Of a stretch of DNA of 34,738 nucleotides, positions 27,388-34,738 are shown one piece after another (within the stretch, counting starts at the first letter, position 1; the number at the start of each line of letters is the position of its first letter). The stretch is from Chara braunii (taxonomy: Eukaryota > Streptophyta > Charophyceae > Charales > Characeae). The position numbers were made by a program, and so were the translations under genes. Under the pieces are notes generated by a model. That model searched no databases, was not told the origin of the DNA, and was given only the letters and a program-made list of their open reading frames with translations. The DNA lies in assembly GCA_003427395.1 (NCBI GenBank), contig BFEA01000246.1, positions 1,057,430 through 1,092,167 of the forward strand. The letters run 5' to 3'.

Positions 27388-28757
27388 GCATTCCTAGCTG
27401 GCAGACGACACATATTGGGAAGGATCTCAACAAGATTAGGGGGACCGGGATCAAAGCGATGCTCCTCATTGTCGTGGCGAGCCTGGAGTGCCGGACACTT
27501 GCCAAAAGTTCGCAGACGATGTTGCTAGCCCACCCTGAGTTATGTTGTGGTCAATCATTTGCAGATCAGCCGTGCGGTATACACCTTAGGGGCAATTTGC
27601 AATTCAGCCAAATGATGTTCCAATCCCAGGACAGTCCATTCTGAGCACAGACTTCCCCTTAAAGTGGGCTGGCCCCTGGTGGGGACTCTATCCTGCTCCG
27701 CAGGTGACTCATGAATCTCCAATCCCCGTCGAGCATGACACACGGTCACATGGCTGCCCGCCGGAGGCTGGACTGTCTGCAGGGGATACGGGAGCAAATA
27801 TTACCATTTAGAGCAAGGGAACAGCAACAATCTGCGGAACAGGCACCCAGAAAATCGGGGCACGCAAAGAAACAGGGTCCAAATCCCAGAAAAAAAAGGG
27901 TCATGACCCCAGGCTAAGCGCCGATATGGTGCAGGCAATGAGGGTGGAACAGTGTGAACAGGAGAGACTGCTTGGAAGCAACACCTTGGAGCAGATGCAG
28001 AAGGCGAGGAGGGACACAGTTGTCTGTGGCCAACCACAGAAAGAAAGGAGTGGGGGGTTAATTGCACAAGGGTGCGAAATCACCGACGTGAGCATCGGGG
28101 AGGCTGGCTGTTCGCTGCATCCAAAATGCGGCCGGGAAAGCTGCAGCAACCCAAAACTGCGGCATATGACATTGCAGCAGTAAAAACTTCAGCAGTGGAC
28201 GCTACAGGTCTATCACTAGCAGATGAGCAACAAGGGGCAAAATGAGAGCTTTGTGGGGCCAAGAAAGACCATGGATGAGGCAGGGACCATTGCAGAATGC
28301 GTCGGAACCACTGAGAGAACGCCGCACATGCAGAGGGTAGCGGTGCTCCGAAGAGCGCTTTTAGCAGGTCCTGCCCTTCAGCAAGGGTCAAATGGAGGAT
28401 GCCCGCAAGAAAGCATGCGGAGACATAGTGTTGCGGCCACAGTTTTCAAAGTCCTGCCAATTGTTGCAGATTTTTTCAAATCTGCTCAATTTCCCAGTGA
28501 ACACACCAGCCTGTTGATGGGAAGGGATAAGAAACCACAGGGAATTCCCAGGCAGCTGCTTTATGAAACAAGACGCTCATGCGAAGTGAAAGAACCATCT
28601 GGGCTTAGCTGCATACCTGAAAAGGTACCAGGAGCCATCTGGCGCTGTAGTTTCTTGCCACTTAAGGCCGTAGGAGTCTGGTAGAGGTGATAATTGCCCC
28701 CATGAAAAAAAAATCATCAATGAGGCGATAAGTAAAACCTTACTGCTGAGTGCCTCG
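27388..28757. other. Mixed-composition stretch, one unrecognised 153-codon frame
   Basis: The longest frame (28223-28684, plus) begins MSNKGQNESFVG and ends PLKAVGVW. It has no domain I recognise, no clear partner and several overlapping antisense frames. Shorter frames precede it (27711-27917, ending in a basic KKQGPNPRKKRV stretch, and 27926-28183). They may be remnants of exons, but I cannot support a gene. Confidence 0.3.
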
Positions 28758-28766
28758 AAGATCAAG

Positions 28767-28824
<58 letters not shown>

Positions 28825-28832
28825 TCAAGCTA
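28758..28832. mobile_element. Bare poly-A insertion with 12-bp target duplication
   Basis: AAGATCAAGCTA (28758-28769) is repeated exactly at 28821-28832, with about 51 A between them and nothing else. This is what a retroposition event reduced to its tail would leave. Confidence 0.65.
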
Positions 28833-29030
28833 ACAAATGCCATCAACAAAGCACACTTCATCCCAATATACTAATATAGCATCAGATTGAAAATTTCCGA
28901 GCCAGCTCTTGTTTCCATTAAAATGTCGAGAACCTCCTTCCTAAGTGTGTGCCATCTGCAGCGCCCAGAAAAACAACAAGTGAAAGTCTGCAACATCACT
29001 CTCTACTAACTGTCTTTTTTTCCTTCTTTT

Positions 29031-29236
29031 TTAAGCACTAGTACCTCCGCCAGTGTTGGAGAAATAGAGAAAACTGATTCCCAAACTCCTAAGAAACCGG
29101 AGGCCAGGCCCGGCGATGGCTGCCGTTGATAAATCTCATCGGCGGCCGTCGTTTCGTTTCCGCCTCCTCCTAAAAGGTTTAGAGGCCCACCCGGGGCCCA
29201 CTATTTTCCCGATCGGCAAAGGTACTAGTGGTTTAA
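29031..29236 (+). mobile_element. TTAA-flanked MITE, about 206 bp
   Basis: TTAA, GCACTAGTACCTCCGCCAG ... GGCAAAGGTACTAGTGGT, TTAA. Ends match the copy at 26033. Interior is GC-rich and non-coding. Confidence 0.7.
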
Positions 29237-30277
29237 GCCCAGGGTGTCCTGACACACGGTGATTGCCGGCAGCGGGCAGCCAATGGTTGTCCTGACAGTG
29301 TGGGGCCACCTCCCAACCCATCCTCACGTCATACTCCTAGCGCTCTACTGACTGTCTAGATGAATCCAAGATCGGATAAGAGACTGGATGGGCCGCTGGT
29401 AAATAAGAAAGAGGCGCAGAGCTGACGGATCTCATCCCAAGAAACAAATGTGAAGGCAACTGTGCCAACACATGCAATATAAATTTTAACATATCGATCA
29501 GCTTAGCATCAAGGAAAAAGTGCGCACTTTGGAAAAGAAATAAGGAAAAGAGCAGAAGAGGAGACAGGATGAGTCACACTGAAACGGTTCTTTTTGTTTT
29601 CTTCTGTGAAGCTCTTTCTTTTCTTTCTTTTCTTCTTGTGGAACTTTTTCACGATTTCTCAACTTTCTCTTGAAGCTTAGGTACAAGGCTCGTCACATTG
29701 ACGTAGTTGAGCACGAGCTGCTTACTCCCCCTTACGCCATACTGCCCCGCTTAGTGCACCGTCAGAAAGAGGCAGAGTTAAGAGAGACGGGGGTACAGAG
29801 AGAGGGAAGATGGAGCGAAGGGAGACAAAGGGAAAGAACTGGGGAATAAAGATGAGGGCGTAAAAATATTACCAAATGATAAGAGACGGCTCAGGAGTTA
29901 GTCCGTCCTTTGCGCCAGAGGGCACAATGATGGAAGGGATGAGATGGATGATGACATGGACGAACCCAGCTGAGAATACGCAGCACACCAATTGCCACGA
30001 CGATGGCAGGGACTAACCATGCCCACCAGCCGCTCCTGCCAATAAGCATGCCGGCCGAGGGCCAGCTAGAAAGTGCAATGGATATCACAGAGCAGAAAAA
30101 GTTCTTAGTAACCTCCCTGGCCTCAACGCTGCAGACACCCCAAGGAGGTATTGTAGCGATTGTGGGCTGGTGTTGTATCGATGTGAAAGGTGTGCACTCG
30201 GGAAAGGAACTGCAGCCCTAAGCACACACACAGTTGCAGAAACCCCAGGGCTACGCCTGAGGATCGAGCCTCCCCAT
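29237..30277. other. No gene recognised
   Basis: Purine-rich plus strand at 29760-29880. Frames up to about 126 codons near 30085-30503 overlap the hairpin on both strands and are unrecognised. Confidence 0.4.
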
Positions 30278-30393
30278 GATGCCCTCGGGTGGATGCTCGA
30301 CCCTCGGCCGTCGCAGGGACGCCTGATGGTCGCTTGGTGGACCATCGGGCGTCACTGCGATGCCCGAAGGTCGAGCGTCCAACCTCAGGCGTC
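30278..30393. repeat. Long imperfect hairpin, 54-bp arms, 8-nt loop
   Basis: Left arm 30278-30331 and right arm 30340-30393 pair with roughly ten mismatches or wobbles; TCGCAG and GATGGTC are among the paired blocks. Word GACGCCTGAKG recurs in both arms and again upstream (30253), so the structure seems built from a repeated unit. Confidence 0.7.
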
Positions 30394-30472
30394 GCGGTGA
30401 GGCTGTAGTGATTCTGGACGAGAGAAAACGGCGTGTGACGCCTGTACCCGCGTGTGGCAGTACCTGCCGTTA

Positions 30473-30630
30473 AGCAGAGGAGAAGGTCGCAGAGAGTAGA
30501 CACATTGCTCCGGTGCAGAACAAAGCAGAGAAGTGATCCTTGACATAGAAGAGTGTGCAGAGGGTTTGCTGAGGCAAGAAAACACCATCATTGCGAAGGG
30601 AATCGCCAACATCTACCGCGGGATGCCGTT
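30473..30630 (+). repeat. Diverged repeat, copy 2 (partner 26735-26895)
   Basis: See the copy at 26735. Here the frame from 30533 stays open for 62 codons (ILDIEECAEGLLRQENTIIA). Confidence 0.5.
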
Positions 30631-30721
30631 GTCGCACAGGGCAGCAGGGCTAATGCATGAACAATGGCACTGCCTTCCATGCACACTGCCGCAGAGATGT
30701 GGGACGAAGGGTCGGATATAA

Positions 30722-31278
30722 ACCTATACATGTAATATACATATATAGTCACAGAGAACTGCTATAGACATACGTATCGGGCGGAGGATAGAATATAAAT
30801 CTACACATACATATCATCGTCTATATACATATACAAAGGTCACAGAGAGGGAGAATGAAGAAGAAGACGAAAATGATATCCGGATGAATTAAATCATATT
30901 AGACCTTCTCTCTCGGGAAAATCCATATACCCTCAAATTCACAAATCCCATTGGTTGAAAAGAATTACAGACTTTTTTTTTTCCTTTCTACTTCCTACCA
31001 AAAGGCGGACAGGCGTGAAATTCCTTAACAAACGACAGCCCCCCCAAAAAAACATGTACTGGGATATATCAAATCATAGACTTTTTGGCTTTCTGAGATT
31101 TTTCTCCTTTTCATTTAAGATAAATACAGTCACAGAGAACTACCCACTGTACCCAGTGAGACGCAGGCAGACAGGGAGAAAAGGACAAGAAACACGGAGC
31201 TGCGAAAGTCCTTTTGCATCCTTTGACAAATGGCCATATGGCTTAGTCCAAAGTCCAAAGTTCCAAANATAGGTTTAG

Positions 31279-31311
<33 letters not shown>

Positions 31312-33360
31312 ATACAATTTTGGCTATCCCGCTGGGGATTGACGAGGTCGTTGGCTTTCTTCTTTATAGTTATGGGGGCGACATATACCTTGTGATGGAA
31401 GCAAGCAACCCACCACCATCACTCACCTGTGTTTCTCTGTTCTGCTGTGGTATGCTAGCTCCGTTTGCCACCTGGTGACAGTCCCCAACAATAGATGGAG
31501 CCTCCTATATGATGAGGGCAGACCTGAAACTGCGGCTAGCGCAACCACAGACAGGCAGGCTGCTTCTTTCCAAAAGTGGAGTACTAGAAAGAAAGAAAAG
31601 AAGACATCGTTCTGTACCAAAAGAAAACAAAAAAAAAGTTAAACCTGTCTATGCATTAACCCTGCTAACAACAGCCCAGACTACCTTCTTCCCCCAATAC
31701 AAAGTACGGTCATTATAGCTGTATTGGGGGTATCTTTCGTTCTAAATACGGCGTTGTATTCGAGGGGAGAAGGTAGCCCTGCCCCAACACAGCCCAAAAG
31801 ACAGTTCAGCCAATAGGATTTCACACAGCGCACACTGCACAACACAGCAAAGCTGAGAAAAACTCCCTTCAAATCCCAAAATGGCCTATGCATCATGCCA
31901 ATGAAGATGCACAAAATTTTCGGGGTTTTTGTTTTTTTTAAGTTTTGTGAGGGGTGGGATGAGGCACTTGGCTTGCCTCTGTCCATCTGGAAATCGGTTT
32001 CGCAAACTCAAGAAATATGGGACCAGGAAAATAAGGACCGAAAAAAAAAAAAAAAAAAAACACTACCTAGGTTCCAGGGGCGCATGGCCGTCCAGTGGCC
32101 CGGGGTACCCCGTGGATGTATAAATTCTGGAGGAAGTAACACGGAGGCCCTATAGTAGCAGGGGAGGGAAGCCAACCATTACAGGCAGCAAACAGGGTCA
32201 GTCCGATTTCGCAGATGAACAAGAGCCTTCCTCCAGATAAGATCATCCATAGGTGAGGCATTCCTGCACCCACTGAAAGCAACCCAAATCGAGGCTCTTG
32301 TTTGTCTTCCAGTGTTCTCCGTTAAAGGGGTGTGGGGGTGGGGGGGTGGGGGGGGGGGGGGGCCGGGAGGGGGGGTGCAAATGGGGATAAAAGGGCTTAG
32401 AAAGGGGTTTAAAGGGGGGTGCCTTAGGTTGATTTTTTTAGTTTCTCTTCGATGACTGATTCCGAAGTGACCCTCAGCCAAAAGTTGTTCGCATTGCAAT
32501 TCTACACACACCTCTTTTCCAGAACTTTCAATTTTTCGTTCTTTTTTTATTGCGTTGAGGCTACCCGGGACACTGCCCGGGGTTCCTGCCCGGCCATGTG
32601 TGTCCGGGCACGATATTTGCACCAGGCACACGGAAAATCAACCCAGCCCATATATTCGTGCCTGAGCACGGAAAATTATCCCAGCGCACTACCCTGTTTT
32701 AATTTGTCAAAGGTCATGAGCTCCCCCCCCCCCCCCCCCCCCCCAATTGCGCCTGTTTATCTTTTCCCTTTTTTCTTTCCTCAATGATTTAAAACACCAA
32801 TCAGAGTGGACAATGCCCTTTGGCCTTCTACAGGTTAAAACCCTGCGGCGGTCATCTGTGAGTATATTTAAACGCCGTCGCCCATTTTTGGAAAAGAATA
32901 ATAATCTATACAGTTGATTAGCGAAGTGGTAGGTGTTTGAATGCAGGACGAGCAAAACTGCCTTTTTTGTTGTTTTTTGGTGCGTGTGTGTGGGGGGGTG
33001 GGGGGGGGGGTATATCCACTGAACCCACACAACCCACACATTACTAACTTAGTATGAAAACCGATTATTCAAAACAGGAAGAGCCTATTTAGACCGAACA
33101 TACTCGGACAGTAGCCGGTCATCTGTTTCCATTCGTTTTCACTTGTTTTCTTCATCTAATTAGGAACTCGATCTCACTTGATTTCGTCATCGTCATCCAA
33201 TTACATGTTTTCACTTCCTTCACTTGTTTTCGTTTATTTTCTTTTTTTTTCCCTTTTTTTCTTTAGGGACAGGGTAGGGGGCCATATGTTGCTCAGCCAT
33301 CGAAGGCATCCCAGTCAGCGGACAGATTTCTGGAGAAGGCTTTCCTTGGGTGGGAGACTC
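30722..33360. other. No gene recognised; simple-sequence runs
   Basis: A-runs at 31281-31309 and 32041-32060, a G-rich block at 32330-32376, a C-run at about 32725-32744 and a G-run at about 32990-33010. One ambiguous base at 31267. ACCTTCTTCCCCCAATACA (31682) and TGTATTGGGGG (31721) form a local inverted pair. No coding frame is convincing. Confidence 0.4.
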
Positions 33361-33546
33361 CCTACGGTACCCAGTGCCAAGCTACTGACCGTCCAGCCTC
33401 TTCTTCCCACTGCAACCACCTTTGATGGTAAATTGAATGTCCCATCCCTATCCCCTACGGTACCCAATGCCCAGCTACTGACCGTCCAGCCTCTTCTCAC
33501 CACTGCAACCACCCTTGATGGCAATTGCATGTCCCATCCCTAACCA
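33361..33546 (+). repeat. Two-copy 93-bp tandem repeat (31 codons)
   Basis: CCTACGGTACCCARTGCC starts copies at 33361 and 33454; differences are scattered. The period is a whole number of codons. The plus frame (33178-33543) gives TVPSAKLLTVQPLL and TVPNAQLLTVQPLL; the minus strand is also open, so the coding strand, if any, is not settled. Confidence 0.7.
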
Positions 33547-33947
33547 GGTACCCCTTCTTCTCAGTCAAGGTCACTATATCGGTCTCACTCTCTCTATGAA
33601 GCTGCTAGATACACCTACGGTAGGTCCTTCCTGCGGTCTCCTCCCAATACTTCTATCTGTTCAGCCCCCCACCACCCCCTCCCTCTTACCGCATCCTGGC
33701 CGAGGTCTATTCGCGTCTATAAAGGACATCTATACCCAGGCGGGCCCCGATATGCAGCAAGGTGCCCCTACCCCAGTGCAGCCGGTATACCTGCCGGTAT
33801 ACCTACCCCTAACGCCAGCAGCACAGGGACTACGACGGTCCTAACAAGGCAGTGCTATCACCCGACCCCCTAGAAAGTGCCGCCAATACCGATGCTAACC
33901 ACATTCAAATTCAGACCCGCCTTCCCCAACAGTATCCATCCCCAGGC

Positions 33948-34070
33948 GGCTAATCCCCCTGCAAATGCCCCCATACGGCCACCCGGGGTGGCAAATCCCC
34001 CTACAAATGCCCCCATATGGCCCGGGGTGGCAAATTCCCCTGCAAATGCCCCCATAGGGCCCCGTGAAGA
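33948..34070 (+). repeat. Three-copy proline-rich in-frame repeat
   Basis: Units start at 33948, 33990 and 34029 (42 and 39 bases, both whole codons). In the plus frame 33877-34143 they encode ANPPANAPIRP, ANPPTNAPIWP and ANSPANAPIGP. The opposite strand is also open (Gly-rich). This could be part of a low-complexity protein, but no start, splice or domain evidence supports a gene. Confidence 0.6.
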
Positions 34071-34255
34071 ATTCCCGAGAGGCAACCCGACGGCAGTGCG
34101 TCACCATGCCAACCCCCCTACCGCCGACTCCAACCCGTCGTAACCTGGACCCTCTGACTGAAACAGGCATCGTCTGTATCCTTACCCTGTTTCAGACAAG
34201 GGGGGTGTGCAAATGACCCTAAGTCGCGCGCCATGTCGAGGCCAAAATGCATATG

Positions 34256-34338
34256 CACCCGATTGCAGGTCTGAGGATTCGAACCTGCAACCTAAACCAC
34301 AAGGGCGCATGAGCCACTGGTGCTCGACCAACTGTGGT
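34256..34338 (-). tRNA. tRNA-like Pol III promoter remnant (not an intact tRNA)
   Basis: The minus strand has a perfect B-box GGTTCGAATCC (34285-34275) and, upstream, AGTTGGTCGAGC (34333-34322), which looks like the D-loop and 3' part of the D-stem. The 5' D-stem strand and acceptor do not pair, and no good anticodon stem forms (the nearest loop would be CTCATGC). It is best read as a tRNA pseudogene or the head of a tRNA-derived SINE. Confidence 0.4.
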
Positions 34339-34670
34339 TTTTTTTGTTTTTTCTTTTAAACGACCAATTGTGTTATCCAACTGTAATTTGGTTTTCCAAA
34401 ATCTCAGCGCGCAACACGCTCTGGAAAGCAAAGGAGATTAAGAAAAATGCGTTGTCGTCTGCCACAAAAGGGAAAAGATGGAAAAGGGCCTACCTCGCCG
34501 CTCCAGCAGACGACAGCATCATGATAACACTGCCTCTTAGAAAACTGTCCAGTCACACCACGCCACACCTCACTTCTCTTGTTTGAGCATTCATCTGCTG
34601 TCATCAATAACACCTCTCTTTTTCTTCGACCGAACACGATAACTGCATAATTCTCTCCGCAACTATTAAT

Positions 34671-34673
<3 letters not shown>

Positions 34674-34738
<65 letters not shown>
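34674..34738. repeat. (TC)n microsatellite at the window end
   Basis: Pure CT run to the last base; it probably continues outside. Confidence 0.98.

Noticed and set aside
28223-28684. A 153-codon plus-strand frame as a host gene
   Set aside because: No domain, no homologue recognised, antisense frames of similar length; kept only as a remark in the region entry.

Overview
The window looks like intergenic nuclear DNA from a large, repeat-rich plant-lineage genome. The best guess is a charophyte alga of the Chara type (inference). Grounds: long pure microsatellites (TA, TC/TG, GA, poly-A), assembly gaps, no bacterial gene organisation, a plant-like U6 snRNA relic, and a retroelement of the N-terminal-endonuclease Penelope-like class reported from green algae and spike mosses. 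No intact host protein-coding gene could be supported. Almost everything recognisable is mobile or fold-back DNA.

Layout. (1) 1-5785, minus strand: a decayed Penelope-like element. It has about 110-bp direct repeats at both ends, a charged Gag-like ORF1, and a pol frame in the unusual order GIY-YIG endonuclease, CxC linker, reverse transcriptase. The ORF1/pol junction carries a canonical -1 slippery heptamer directly before the ORF1 stop. (2) 5786-9900: low-information DNA with a loosely periodic CCTAGGG motif and a CAG-rich stretch. (3) 9970-11310: a U6 snRNA pseudogene (minus strand), a 47-bp tandem duplication and a 92-bp-arm near-perfect palindrome. (4) 12.0-21.7 kb: an AT-rich nest in which several short non-autonomous elements sit inside or next to (TA)n tracts. 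Six copies of a 680-790 bp family (here 'A') and two further elements ('C', 'E') have different ends but share an internal core. Interleaved with them is a second system: roughly 500-bp units, partly head-to-tail ('R' units), plus many about 90-bp truncated copies ('B').

The R units carry the layout of a type III hammerhead ribozyme: ACUGUH, stem-loop I, CUGAUGA, stem II GUCGG/CCGAC, GAAA, CAGU. They also carry a hairpin with a compensatory change. This resembles plant retrozymes (non-coding retroelements with hammerhead ribozymes) and is the most interesting feature here. No single copy has every catalytic and stem position intact.

(5) 22.5-29.3 kb: a family of short elements flanked by TTAA with a CACYAGTACC inverted end, a roughly 310-bp inverted-repeat element, a perfect 37-bp-arm palindrome, and a bare poly-A insertion with a 12-bp duplication. 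(6) 29.3-34.7 kb: an imperfect 54-bp-arm hairpin, in-frame tandem repeats in proline-rich reading frames, and a tRNA-like Pol III promoter remnant. The window ends in a TC microsatellite.

All boundaries were read by eye. Family assignments rest on motifs and internal comparison, not on database searches.
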